In this document: piece by piece, positions 34,386-42,125 of the stretch | Position numbering within the stretch: position 1 is the first letter of the stretch | Layout of the letters: the number at the start of each line of letters is the position of its first letter | NCBI RefSeq assembly: GCF_000568255.1 | Contig: NZ_KK037166.1 | Location: 2,580,479-2,623,954 of the forward strand | Reading direction: 5' to 3' | DNA: 43,476 nucleotides | Source: Kutzneria sp. 744 | GTDB lineage: Bacteria > Actinomycetota > Actinomycetes > Mycobacteriales > Pseudonocardiaceae | Translations under genes and position numbers: made by a program | The notes under the pieces: generated by a model | What the model was told of the DNA's origin: nothing | The model's input: the letters and a program-made list of their open reading frames with translations, nothing else | Database searches by the model: none

Positions 34386-34457
34386 GGGCGATTAGCTCAG
34401 GGGGAGAGCGCTTCGTTCACACCGAAGAGGTCACTGGTTCGATCCCAGTATCGCCCA
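34386..34457 (+). tRNA. tRNA-Val (anticodon CAC)
   Basis: A 72-nt cloverleaf with acceptor stem GGGCGAT/ATCGCCC, D-arm AGCTCAGGGGGAGAGC, anticodon stem CTTCG-TTCACAC-CGAAG with anticodon CAC, and T-arm CTGGTTCGATCCCAG. A TAAGGT -10-like element lies at 34342-34347. The gene is bordered on its 3' side by the integrase of the conjugative element, so its 3' half is the likely attachment site. Confidence 0.97.
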
Positions 34458-34478
34458 CACTGTGTTTTGCCTGGTCAG

Positions 34479-34511
34479 ACGGCCTGTCGATGATCTTCAT
34501 CGGCAGGCCGT
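34479..34511 (+). terminator. Terminator hairpin after tRNA-Val(CAC)
   Basis: Arms ACGGCCTGTCGATGA and TCATCGGCAGGCCGT pair with one mismatch around a 3-nt loop and are followed by TTT. It lies 21 bp after the tRNA, in the same relative place as the terminator after tRNA-Val(GAC). Confidence 0.75.
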
Positions 34512-34574
34512 TTCTGATTTTGGGGAGCAAATGGGGAGCACGGCCTGCTGACCACAAGCCCCAATCCGAAGAGG

Positions 34575-35720
34575 TCATGCCGCTTCTGGCTCCACAGCGG
34601 GACTTTCGGCCCAGGTCCACCCGCCATCCTGCTCCCACCGCTGCTGGAGGGCCTCAAGCGTCTCCTCGATCATCTGCTCGGTGATGTGCGAGTAGATGTC
34701 GTCGACGTCCTTGCGCTTGTGCCCAAGCCGCACCAGCCGCATGATGCGCGGCACGTGATCCTCGATCAACCACGTCTCGTGCGTGTGACGCAGATCGTGG
34801 AAGTGCATCTCCTCGTTCAGCGGTGACCACCCCTTCTGCTCATCCCCCGCCAGCGCGGGCAGCCACACCCGGCGACGGAAGTTCGACCGCCGGTGCAGCC
34901 CGCCGTTGACCCCGGTGAACACGAACTGGGAGTCGGGATTGCGGTCCCGGTGCGCCCGCAGCTCCTCGACCAGGAACGGCGGCAGGTACACCGTCCGGGC
35001 ACTGGCCGGGGTCTTCGGCGGGCCGAGTTCCAGCCTGCCCCGGACCTCGTGCAGCGCGCCGAACTTCGGGTCGACGTCGATATGCGGCGTGTCGTCGTCG
35101 AGGTAGGTGCGGATCCACTGCAACCCGGCGATCTCGCCCCACCGCAGCCCGGTGTAGGCGTCGGTGATCGTCATCAGCCCGTTGTCCGGGGCCATCCGCC
35201 CGGCCAGCGCGTCGACCTCGTCGGTGGCCGCGTGGGGCCGCTCCGGGCGGTCGTCGAAATTGATCCGTAGCTTCCGGCACGGGTTCGAGCCGATCAGTCC
35301 CTCGTCGACGGCTTCCCCGAGAATCATCGAGAACAGCACGAGGATGTCCTGGGCGCTCTTGTCTGCCATGTTCGGCCGGAGTGTCTTGTTCACCCACCCC
35401 TTCACCGCGATCCGCTGAAAGTCTCCCAGCGCGGTGCCGGACCAGCGGGGCAGGATGTGGTTGCGGATGTGGGAGTCGTAGGTCGCCCAGGTGATGTCGG
35501 CGACGCGGTGCGCCTCCGACCACTGGCGAATCCACTCGTCGATCGTGGTCTGCGCCAGCCGGGGGTCGACAAAGCGGCGTCGCCGCTGGTCAGACTCCAC
35601 GTCAGCCGCGCGGTTGTCCGCCTCGTCCTGGTCGACGAACCCGTTCTCGGTGAAGATTGTTTCGTCGTCAAGTCGATAGCGGACACGGAAACTGCCTCGG
35701 TGTTTCTCTACCCAAGCCAT
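34575..35720 (-). CDS. int: Tyrosine-type site-specific integrase
   Basis: A 381-residue integrase for insertion into and excision from the tRNA-Val(CAC) site. ATG 35720 opens MAWVEKHRGSFRVRYRLDDE, an AP2-like arm-binding region, followed by a SAM-like core-binding domain (IDEWIRQWSEAHRVADITWA). The catalytic domain has Arg193 (YTGLRWGEIAGL), His308 and Arg311 (HDLRHTHETWL), His334 (LGHKRKD) and the nucleophile Tyr343 (IYSH). All residues are present in one frame. The stop lies 118 bp from the tRNA 3' end. A strong hairpin lies 29 bp upstream of the start. It is the last gene of the leftward operon. Confidence 0.95.
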   Translation of the reverse strand: MAWVEKHRGSFRVRYRLDDETIFTENGFVDQDEADNRAADVESDQRRRRFVDPRLAQTTIDEWIRQWSEAHRVADITWATYDSHIRNHILPRWSGTALGDFQRIAVKGWVNKTLRPNMADKSAQDILVLFSMILGEAVDEGLIGSNPCRKLRINFDDRPERPHAATDEVDALAGRMAPDNGLMTITDAYTGLRWGEIAGLQWIRTYLDDDTPHIDVDPKFGALHEVRGRLELGPPKTPASARTVYLPPFLVEELRAHRDRNPDSQFVFTGVNGGLHRRSNFRRRVWLPALAGDEQKGWSPLNEEMHFHDLRHTHETWLIEDHVPRIMRLVRLGHKRKDVDDIYSHITEQMIEETLEALQQRWEQDGGWTWAESPAVEPEAA

Positions 35721-35748
35721 GGTCGGCTCACTTTCAAGAAAAGAGTGG

Positions 35749-35782
35749 ATATGGCCGTGCCGGAAATACGGCACGGCCATAT
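35749..35782. promoter_or_regulatory. Perfect hairpin between the excisionase-like gene and int
   Basis: Two 14-bp arms (ATATGGCCGTGCCG and its complement) enclose a 6-nt loop. It lies 38 bp after the stop of the helix-turn-helix gene and 29 bp before the int start. It could attenuate transcription into int or bind a regulator. No U-tract is evident. Confidence 0.65.
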
Positions 35783-35820
35783 GGACGCTCTGTGGACGGA
35801 AAAACGCAACCCAACTGTGT

Positions 35821-36468
35821 TCACGCGCCAGAAGAACGGGTGCGTTTCCCCGAATCGGGTCGACGGACCTCAACTCGGGCTCGGGCAGGCGGACGGCCCC
35901 TGCGCCGGGGCGCCGCACTGACGCCGGACGGTGGGCGCGGGCTGGTTGTCGCGGGGCGGGCGGCGTCGGTGAGGATCTGGTCGAGGTTGGCGCGGGAGAA
36001 GCGCAGGTGCTTGCCCAGGAACGTGCACGGCACCAAGCGGCGGGCCGCCCGACGGCGTAGCCACGACTCCGGCACCTGCAACAGGTCCGCCGCCTGGGCC
36101 GGGGTGAACAACGTCGGGACGGGATCACCCGCTGGTTCGCCCGTAGACGGCCCCACGCCGTCCGGCGCACCGGTCCCGCCCGGCTGCCCCTGCTCGCCCG
36201 GCAGCAGCGACGCACAAGATCCCGGTGCCGTCCTGGTTGTCACCGATGCTGGCCTGCCACCAGGCTCGGCGGGCCAGTCAGCCCCCGATTCGACCGGAGC
36301 ACGAGAGGACCGTCGAGTCATCGGTCGGTGGCCGTCTCGGACGGGATCGCCCTCGCGTCGCCCCTCGCGATCCACCTCACGTCGCGGCGCGGTGGTGGCC
36401 TCGCTGGTGAACCCGTCCGGGCCGAAGTCGTCGAAGTCATGGTCGGTGGAGAAGCGGTGGTGGGTCAT
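35821..36468 (-). CDS. Helix-turn-helix excisionase-like protein
   Basis: A 215-residue protein. ATG 36468 overlaps the stop of the upstream gene (ATGA). The first 115 residues are polar and low in complexity. The central part reads TLFTPAQAADLLQVPESWLR, RRAARRLVPCTFLGKHLRFS and RANLDQILTDAARP, the MerR/AlpA-like winged helix of excisionases and ICE regulators (HTH_17). A basic, Pro-rich tail follows. Its place directly before int suggests a role as recombination directionality factor. The long disordered N-terminus is unusual for an Xis. Confidence 0.78.
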   Translation of the reverse strand: MTHHRFSTDHDFDDFGPDGFTSEATTAPRREVDREGRREGDPVRDGHRPMTRRSSRAPVESGADWPAEPGGRPASVTTRTAPGSCASLLPGEQGQPGGTGAPDGVGPSTGEPAGDPVPTLFTPAQAADLLQVPESWLRRRAARRLVPCTFLGKHLRFSRANLDQILTDAARPATTSPRPPSGVSAAPRRRGRPPARARVEVRRPDSGKRTRSSGA

Positions 36469-37214
36469 CAGGCCGCCCTCCGATCCGGCAACTCGGCCGA
36501 GGGCATGGTGCCGTTGTCGGTCGGCGGGGTGTCCGCACGCCACTGGTGGTGATTGGCCGCTGTGAACTCGGCGACGGTGATCAGCGGCGGATGCACCCAC
36601 GTGTCCGACCAGACCCACTGCGCTCGGGGAACCCGCCGACCATGGTGGCGACGGCCCCAGACCTGGCGGCCGGTGTACTTCGGGTTGCGCAGGACGGCCC
36701 GCACCGCCGCTTGTGTCCACACACCTTCCAGGCCGGTCTCCGGGTCGCGGGGAGCGGGGCAGCTCGCGTCGATGAGGCGCCGCCGGATCGCGGCGGTGTT
36801 GAGTCCCGCCTCGGCGCGCCACCGGAAGATCAGTTTCACGGCGATGGCCTCGCCTGGCTCGATCATCAGCCGTGTGCGCCACCTGAGGCGCCGGCCCGAC
36901 GGGCTGACCCGGACTCGCCGGGGCCGGTAGCCATAGGGAACCCTGCCGGTGTTGAACCCGGCACGCACCAGTTCCTCGGACCCGCGACGTGCCTGCGCGA
37001 GGGTTGCGTCGTGGTACTCGCGCAGGACGCGCTGGCGGACCGCCCAAGGCACGGCCGAGCTGTCGGTCGTCGGGCCGCTCGCATCGTTGGCCGACCGTCG
37101 CTTCGACGAGCAGAACAGACGGGCGCCGTGCGCGGCGACGCGCTGGGCGAGCGAGCGGCGGCCGGCGGTCGCGGCCCAGCGTGCAACGTCGTCCTGGTTG
37201 GTGTTCGTGGTCAT
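36468..37214 (-). CDS. Recombinase-domain protein without the serine-recombinase catalytic domain
   Basis: 248 residues from ATG 37214, with AAGGAG upstream. From residue 85 it shows GFNTGRVPYGYRPRRVRVSP, IFRWRAEAGLNTAAIRRRLI and AVRAVLRNPKYTGRQVWGRR. This is the Recombinase domain (PF07508) that follows the catalytic domain in large serine recombinases. The N-terminal resolvase fold with its Ser nucleophile is missing, replaced by a basic 80-residue region. The long C-terminal zinc-ribbon/coiled-coil region of large serine integrases is also missing. It may act as a DNA-binding accessory factor. It overlaps its neighbours at both ends (ATGA junctions). Confidence 0.8.
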   Translation of the reverse strand: MTTNTNQDDVARWAATAGRRSLAQRVAAHGARLFCSSKRRSANDASGPTTDSSAVPWAVRQRVLREYHDATLAQARRGSEELVRAGFNTGRVPYGYRPRRVRVSPSGRRLRWRTRLMIEPGEAIAVKLIFRWRAEAGLNTAAIRRRLIDASCPAPRDPETGLEGVWTQAAVRAVLRNPKYTGRQVWGRRHHGRRVPRAQWVWSDTWVHPPLITVAEFTAANHHQWRADTPPTDNGTMPSAELPDRRAA

Positions 37215-37758
37215 GGCTGACTCCTTGTTGGGTGAGGCCGCGAGGCGGCAGCGGCCAGCGGCGAGTCGCTCATAGGCGAACGCTCGCGTCGGGCACGGGT
37301 GGCAGGTCGGACAGGCGCGCTCGCCCGCTGCGGGCGTGGCCCGCGACCGATGCCCGCGCGCCGCCCGGCGGCGGAGATGCCCTGGCAGGGGAACCCGGCG
37401 GTGAGCACCTCGACCGGCTCCACGCGCGCCCAGTCAATGGCGCGCACGTCGCCGAGGTTCGGGACGCCGGGCATCCGCGCGGCGAGGATCACCGCGATGT
37501 GCGGATCGGGGCCGGCGCACCACACGGTCCGACCGCCGCCGAGTGCGGCGAGCACCCCGAGGTCCAGTCCGCCGTAGCCGGTGCAGACCGACCAACGACC
37601 GGACCCGGAGCCGCCGGGGCCGCCGGGGCCGACGGGGCCGCCAATGCAAGCGGCGTGGCCGCCCGCACCGCCCCCGCCGCCGCCATGGAGACGGCGACGG
37701 GGGCGGGGGCGTGGTGGTGCCCCGGCCGATGCGGAGTGGGGCGCGGTCGGGTGCTCAT
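37211..37758 (-). pseudogene. Truncated DNA cytosine-5 methyltransferase
   Basis: Only the N-terminal part of a C5 methyltransferase remains. It has motif I SVCTGYGGLDLGVLAALGGG, the following DPHIAVILAARMPGVPNLGD, DVRAIDWARVEPVEVLTAGF and motif IV PCQGISAAGRRAGIG. The remaining motifs (VI-X and the target recognition domain) are gone, and an unrelated Arg/Ser-rich tail runs to the stop at 37211. The ATG at 37758, coupled to the preceding stop, lies in a different frame from the motifs, so a frameshift in the GC-repetitive stretch near 37620 is also likely. It is probably non-functional. Confidence 0.75.
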
Positions 37759-38948
37759 GCCGCCCAGCTCTCCGACACGCCCGAGCCACCCCTCGGGTTC
37801 CCGGCGTGTCGACTCGGTACGGTGAAGCTGCTTCGGGATTCCTGAAGTTCCGTCGAGATTCCTGAACCCGCGCTCCTGCGCAACGAGGTCCTGAACACCA
37901 GCACGTCCTCGTGCGCGATCAGGTGCAGCGGCAGTCCGGCCTCGCGCTGTTTGCGGATGAAGTCGCGCTGGAAGAAGCTGCCGCGGGCGACCAGGTCCTG
38001 CTCAGCCGCGCGTGCCAGCAAAGCCACGCACCGTTCGACCGGGATCAGCCCGGCCTGCCGGCCGCACGCGAGGATTTGCGAGGGCAGGTCGATCAGCTCG
38101 GCGTGCTCGCGCCACGGCCGGATGGTGATGGCGATGTGCCCACCGGGACGCAGGTAGCCGGCCAGTCCGGCGAGGATGCGGGTGAACCCGGCCAGCAATC
38201 GGTGATGACCGATGTTGGCGAGGTTCCCCCGGTCCAAAGTGTTGCCGTAGAGGTGGTGGTACTTCTGCACCCCCGCGCCCGGCGCCACCGACACCTGGCC
38301 GTGCGTCGACGGCCCGTAGGGCGGGCTCGTGACCACGAGCGCGGCCTGCCCGACGTACTCCGGCGGCAACAGCGAGGCGAGTTGCCGGGCATCGCCGTGG
38401 AACACCGTGCCGTCGTGCTCAACCCCGGCCTCCCGCGCGAGGTCGAGGTTGGCGCGGGCGACGTCGACCCAGTGCGGCTCGTACTCGATGCCGACCGCCC
38501 GGCGCCCGGCGTGCACGGCCTCCACCAGGGTGGTGCCGATCCCGCACATCGGGTCCAGCACGAGATCGCCGGGCTTGGTGTAGTGGTCGATCGCGTGCGC
38601 GGCCACGGCCGGGAGCATCTTCGCCGGGTGCGCCGTGGACTCGGGCGTGTAGCGGTTCTTGCGCTGGGCGGACGGGGAGGTCTGCGCGGTCGTCCACACC
38701 GAGACCGGCACGTTCTCGTCGTCTCCGTGAGCGCTCCCGGCCTGCGGGTCGAGGTCGTCGACGATCGCGCGCGCGATGCGCTGGGTGGCCTCGTCGACCG
38801 GGTTGTCGCCAGAGGTCTCGGCACCAGCGCGTGCGGTGGCGGAGATGCCGGTGGTCGGGGTGTGCGGTGTGCGGTTGTCAGCCACGGGAGTGCCTTCCTG
38901 GCGGTGGTGTCCGGGGTGGGCGGGGTTCGGGACCGGGGCGCTTGTCAT
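37755..38948 (-). CDS. DNA methyltransferase (N4/N6 type, SPPY motif)
   Basis: A 397-residue amino-methyltransferase. ATG 38948 overlaps the upstream stop (ATGA). After a polar N-terminus of 100 residues come SVWTTAQTSPSAQRKNRYTP, HPAKMLPAVAAHAIDHYTKP and motif I VLDPMCGIGTTLVEAVHAGR. EYEPHWVDVARANLDLA, the catalytic motif IV VVTSPPYGPSTHGQV and a target-binding C-terminus follow. The SPPY tetrad and the motif order fit DNA N4-cytosine or N6-adenine methylation. No restriction enzyme gene is visible nearby, so it may act as an orphan that protects the element on entry to a new host. Confidence 0.88.
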   Translation of the reverse strand: MTSAPVPNPAHPGHHRQEGTPVADNRTPHTPTTGISATARAGAETSGDNPVDEATQRIARAIVDDLDPQAGSAHGDDENVPVSVWTTAQTSPSAQRKNRYTPESTAHPAKMLPAVAAHAIDHYTKPGDLVLDPMCGIGTTLVEAVHAGRRAVGIEYEPHWVDVARANLDLAREAGVEHDGTVFHGDARQLASLLPPEYVGQAALVVTSPPYGPSTHGQVSVAPGAGVQKYHHLYGNTLDRGNLANIGHHRLLAGFTRILAGLAGYLRPGGHIAITIRPWREHAELIDLPSQILACGRQAGLIPVERCVALLARAAEQDLVARGSFFQRDFIRKQREAGLPLHLIAHEDVLVFRTSLRRSAGSGISTELQESRSSFTVPSRHAGNPRGGSGVSESWAA

Positions 38949-39997
38949 CGGATGACTCCGGTCTCGAACGCCGCGTCGGCCGGAGCCGGCCGAGGCGGTT
39001 CGTGGTCCTGCGGGTTGGCGAAGACGAGTACGTCGGAATGGATCCGCCGGTGCGGCGCGGGCAGGCCGCGCACCTCAGCGCGGTGCCGCGTGCGGGCGTC
39101 CTCGTCGGCCGCGCTGCCGTCGAGGACGCCCGTGAACTCGCCGTCGCGCACCGGGGCGTGCAGAGCGACGACGTGCTGGAGGTAGAGCAGGTCGGCGTTC
39201 TGCGCCGAGGCCACCACCGGACCGCTCGGGTCCACCAACTCGTCCCGCGTCCAGTCACAGTGGGTGAGCACGACGAGGATCCCGCCGACCCGCAGCAGGC
39301 GGGCCGCGAGCAACGCCACGAGGTCGCTGGCGCGGTCACCGGAGTGCTCGGGTCGCAGGCTGGTGATGATCAGGTCCGCCTGGGTGGCCTCGACCGGGAC
39401 GGCACCGAGAACACCGGCATCATCGCTGGGTGGACTCGGCTGGCGGACGGTCACCGGCGGATGGCTGGGGCCGCCGACGAGGTCCGCCCAGAACGGCGGC
39501 GACGCCGGACCGGTCATCGTGGGGTCCACCGTGACACCGACGACGCTGCCGGCCCGATCCAGCTCTTCCACGACGGCGAGCGCGTCAGCCAACGCCGCGT
39601 CTGGCTCGGCGCCGGGAGCGTGGTCGATCACCCCGTCCGCGCCGACCGCAGCAAGATGCGGGCGGGTGCCGGTGGTCGGCCACGGCAACAGCACGACGTG
39701 TCCGCCAGGGCTGCTGAACGAGGTCACGATCTTGCGCAGGATCGGCGTCGGCCAGACCGCGTCGAGGTCGATAGGGACCGGGCCGGCCGTCCACACCGTC
39801 GCCGGAGTCGGAGTGGACTTCGAGCCCCGCGAGCGCGCCGTCGCACCGGCCGAGCCGGGCTTGGCGGGGCTGACCCTGGTGGTGGTCGAGGCGGTCGGAT
39901 AGGGGCGGCGATCCCCGCCCCGGCGGGTGGCCGGCGGGCGGGTGGAATCGCTGCGGCGGCGCGGACCGCGCGGCGCTGAGTGGGCGGGCTGGGTCAC
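38945..39997 (-). CDS. Degenerate methyltransferase-like protein, partner of the SPPY enzyme
   Basis: 350 residues from GTG 39997, which has GGAGG 7 bases upstream; the open frame further upstream is Arg-rich and rejected. DAVWPTPILRKIVTSFSSPG and GHVVLLPWP occupy the place of motif I. DLIITSLRPEHSGDRASDLV occupies that of the SPPY motif, which is absent. LRVGGILVVLTHCDWTRDEL, HVVALHAPVRDGEF and HRRIHSDVLVFANP then follow the same order as in the active neighbour (LRPGGHIAIT, HEDVLVFRT). It appears to be a catalytically dead paralogue that may form a heterodimer with the enzyme encoded next. First gene of the leftward operon. Confidence 0.65.
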   Translation of the reverse strand: MTQPAHSAPRGPRRRSDSTRPPATRRGGDRRPYPTASTTTRVSPAKPGSAGATARSRGSKSTPTPATVWTAGPVPIDLDAVWPTPILRKIVTSFSSPGGHVVLLPWPTTGTRPHLAAVGADGVIDHAPGAEPDAALADALAVVEELDRAGSVVGVTVDPTMTGPASPPFWADLVGGPSHPPVTVRQPSPPSDDAGVLGAVPVEATQADLIITSLRPEHSGDRASDLVALLAARLLRVGGILVVLTHCDWTRDELVDPSGPVVASAQNADLLYLQHVVALHAPVRDGEFTGVLDGSAADEDARTRHRAEVRGLPAPHRRIHSDVLVFANPQDHEPPRPAPADAAFETGVIR

Positions 39998-40049
39998 GGG
40001 TGTCCTCCAGAGCCAGGTGATGCGCCCCGTCGATGCGAGACGCTGATGA

Positions 40050-40063
40050 CACCCCTGAACTCC
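40050..40063 (-). repeat. GGAGTTCAGGGGTG element, copy 1
   Basis: On the minus strand this 14-mer lies 53 bp upstream of the first gene of the leftward operon. An identical 14-mer lies at 41485-41498 on the plus strand, ahead of the pilin gene. Both are preceded by GGCCT and an A-rich stretch. It is a possible shared regulatory element of the two operons. Confidence 0.5.
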
Positions 40064-40293
40064 TAAATAAAGGCCCCTGGGGGACAGTCGGACCCCAACT
40101 TTTCTTGTCGACTTTTCCGGTCTCGCACGGCCATGCCCACGTGACGGTAAAAGGCTCACACGCTCACGCGCGCGGGAACCATTTCCCGTCCGCGCGACAG
40201 GGACCGGCACGAGTCCGGTGAGATTTTTTTGGACAATCGGCGCGAGCCTCGCGCGGACTGCCTGCTACGCGCCGTGTTTGCGCGAATACAGCT

Positions 40294-40502
40294 CTAACCA
40301 AACTAGTACCAAACTAGTACCGCACCCCTGTAGCGGCAGCTCAACGGGTATTACCGACGATCATAATGTGATCGCCAACCAACCTTCAGATCGTCCTCAC
40401 AGGCGGCAAGCGATGATCTCGATTGACCGGGGAGATGATCACCGAAGATCATCGGTACTAGTTTGGTTAGAGTCCGGTACTAGTTTGGTCAGAGTTTGGT
40501 AC
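40294..40502. promoter_or_regulatory. ICE control region with TACTAGTTTGG repeats
   Basis: The 11-mer CCAAACTAGTA occurs twice in tandem (40300-40310, 40311-40321). Its complement TACTAGTTTGG occurs twice at a 22-bp period (40456-40466, 40478-40488). A partial copy, TTTGGTAC, ends the array. A 19-bp perfect inverted repeat (CTCTAACCAAACTAGTACC at 40294-40312, complement at 40454-40472) frames the region. Between lie CGATCA-TAATG-TGATCG (40360-40376), GATGATC (40412) and GATGATC-ACCGAA-GATCATC (40434-40453). It lies between the divergent operons and could be the master operator, a replication iteron set or an oriT. Confidence 0.8.
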
Positions 40503-40560
40503 TACCCCCTGTGGCGTCCTGACGGAGTCGCTTTCCTCCGACTCGCACAGGGAGCCATTC

Positions 40561-41601
40561 ATGGCCGCGAACTACGCTTTCCCGAGCCCCGCATTCGGGC
40601 GCGATTCCATGCCTCTTGACGCCGCCCGCGCGGCATATGAGTGGCTCATCACCGGACCCCATCCGGTGTCGGTCGACGGCCGGTTGTTCCCCGGCCTGCC
40701 CGCCCGCCGGGTGCCCTTGGACGAGCTGCGCACGCTGCTGCTGGACGGCAACTGCACCCAGGCTCTGCGCCACGCCGTGTGGGCGCATCTGGTCCTTCTG
40801 TCCCGCACCAACGGCGACACCTGGACCGTCGGCTGCGTCGGTCTCGCACTGCCCGCGCTGAAGAAGATCACCAAGAAGCTCACCACGAACTTCGTCGGCG
40901 ACCCCAGCGACATCCACGCCGCCGTTCTGACCGGCTTCGTGGCCGAACTCGCGCACATCGATCTGCGCAAGCCGCGGATCGTGCTGCGGCTGCGCTGGGC
41001 GGCCTACCGCGCCGGCCACGTCGCGGTGCGCGAGGCCCTGGACGCTCCCGTCCCGTCCGGCAGCGGCTTCCGCTCGGCCACACCGCAGATGCCCTGGGGA
41101 CACCCCGACTTCGTCCTGGCCCGCGCTGTCGCCGAGGGCGCGATCACCGCCGACGAGGCGGAGCTGATCGGCGCCACCCGGCTAGAGGGACTGCCGCTGG
41201 CCACCGCCGGTGAAGACCGCGACCTGAACTACGAGGCGGTCAAGAAGATCCGCCTGCGCGCCGAGTACCGCCTGCTGGCCTACCTGCTTGACGAGGCCCC
41301 GACCGACGTCGACACCGATCCCGCCGAGCGAGATCTGACCGACCAGGTCGCCACCGCACTGACCATCACCAGCGCCTCGCACGCCGTCAGCGCCGCCCGC
41401 GCATCGTCACCTTCCGTTACCGAACTGAGCACTCATGCGGCCAAGAAAGTTCGACGTCGTCTGTCCCCGGAGGGCCTGAAAACCGGAGTTCAGGGGTGCG
41501 GGAGGAAACCAGCCACCCCCGCGACCACCACTCCGCCCGACCAGCCCCGGCAACTCGCCGGGCCGTCGGACCCGACTCCGGAGGTGCCCCGATGCGCCTG
41601 A
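40561..41601 (+). CDS. Conserved ICE protein of unknown function
   Basis: 346 residues from ATG 40561 (MAANYAFPSPAFGRDSMPLD), preceded by CAGGGAG. The first 230 residues are globular and helical. LRHAVWAHLVLLSRTNGDTW and TVGCVGLALPALKKITKKLT are followed by HIDLRKPRIVLRLRWAAYRA GH and AITADEAELIGATRLEGLPL. This recalls the helix-turn-helix sigma-like proteins found at the head of actinobacterial ICE transfer operons, but I cannot name a family. The last 60 residues are Pro/Thr-rich. It begins the rightward operon and overlaps the pilin gene by 10 bp, so it could be the operon's regulator. Confidence 0.7.
   Translation: MAANYAFPSPAFGRDSMPLDAARAAYEWLITGPHPVSVDGRLFPGLPARRVPLDELRTLLLDGNCTQALRHAVWAHLVLLSRTNGDTWTVGCVGLALPALKKITKKLTTNFVGDPSDIHAAVLTGFVAELAHIDLRKPRIVLRLRWAAYRAGHVAVREALDAPVPSGSGFRSATPQMPWGHPDFVLARAVAEGAITADEAELIGATRLEGLPLATAGEDRDLNYEAVKKIRLRAEYRLLAYLLDEAPTDVDTDPAERDLTDQVATALTITSASHAVSAARASSPSVTELSTHAAKKVRRRLSPEGLKTGVQGCGRKPATPATTTPPDQPRQLAGPSDPTPEVPRCA
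41485..41498 (+). repeat. GGAGTTCAGGGGTG element, copy 2
   Basis: Identical to the 14-mer at 40050-40063 on the other strand. It lies 94 bp upstream of the pilin start, inside the end of the preceding coding region, where it contributes a GVQGC peptide. Confidence 0.5.
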
Positions 41602-42122
41602 CCCGTTCACCCCGACAGTCCCGTTCCCACCGTCACCCGACCACGCCTCGGCCCAGCTGTGGCCCCGGCGCCCAACACACCTCCTCGCCCCGAGAGGGTC
41701 GCGTCACCCGCGACTGCGTCTCCCGCTCGACCGACGACCACACCGCCACACCTCCGACCTCTCACCGTGTGGCGGCCGGTCGCCGCACTGTTCGGCGGCG
41801 GCTCGCGGTGATCACCGAGCTGGCCGTTCTCGTGTTGCTGCTGTCCGCCTCGGCCGCGCACGCGGAGACCACGCACATCGTCGCGCTGGCAGGGTCGGTG
41901 GATCAGGTATTGGACAACATCCGCAACTGGATCGTCGGCATCCTCGCCAGCCTGGCGACCGCCTTCCTCACCATCGGCGGCGCCCGCTACCTCATGGGCG
42001 GGGGCGACCCCGGGGAGATCGAGAAAGCCAAGACCAGCTTCAAGGCCGCCGGCATCGGATACTGCCTGGCCATCCTCGCGCCGGTGGTCCTCTCGGTGCT
42101 CAAGAACTTCGTCGGGGCCTGA
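41592..42122 (+). CDS. VirB2/TrbC-like conjugative pilin
   Basis: 176 residues from ATG 41592, overlapping the upstream stop. The first 75 residues are polar and basic. Then comes a signal-like helix (VITELAVLVLLLSASAAHAE), and mature pilin would begin at ETTHIVALAGSVDQVLDNIR. Two close membrane spans follow (WIVGILASLATAFLTIGGAR; GIGYCLAILAPVVLSVLKNF) around the charged loop YLMGGGDPGEIEKAKTSFKA. Two hydrophobic spans after a cleavable signal are the layout of VirB2-type pilins. It should form part of the type IV secretion channel of the ICE. The VirB6-like gene starts 3 bp after its stop. Confidence 0.8.
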   Translation: MRLTRSPRQSRSHRHPTTPRPSCGPGAQHTSSPREGRVTRDCVSRSTDDHTATPPTSHRVAAGRRTVRRRLAVITELAVLVLLLSASAAHAETTHIVALAGSVDQVLDNIRNWIVGILASLATAFLTIGGARYLMGGGDPGEIEKAKTSFKAAGIGYCLAILAPVVLSVLKNFVGA

Positions 42123-42125
42123 GCG

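Noticed and set aside
40294-40502. Repeat array considered as a CRISPR
   Set aside because: Repeats are 11 bp, partly inverted and at 11/22-bp periods, without spacers of constant length and without cas genes.
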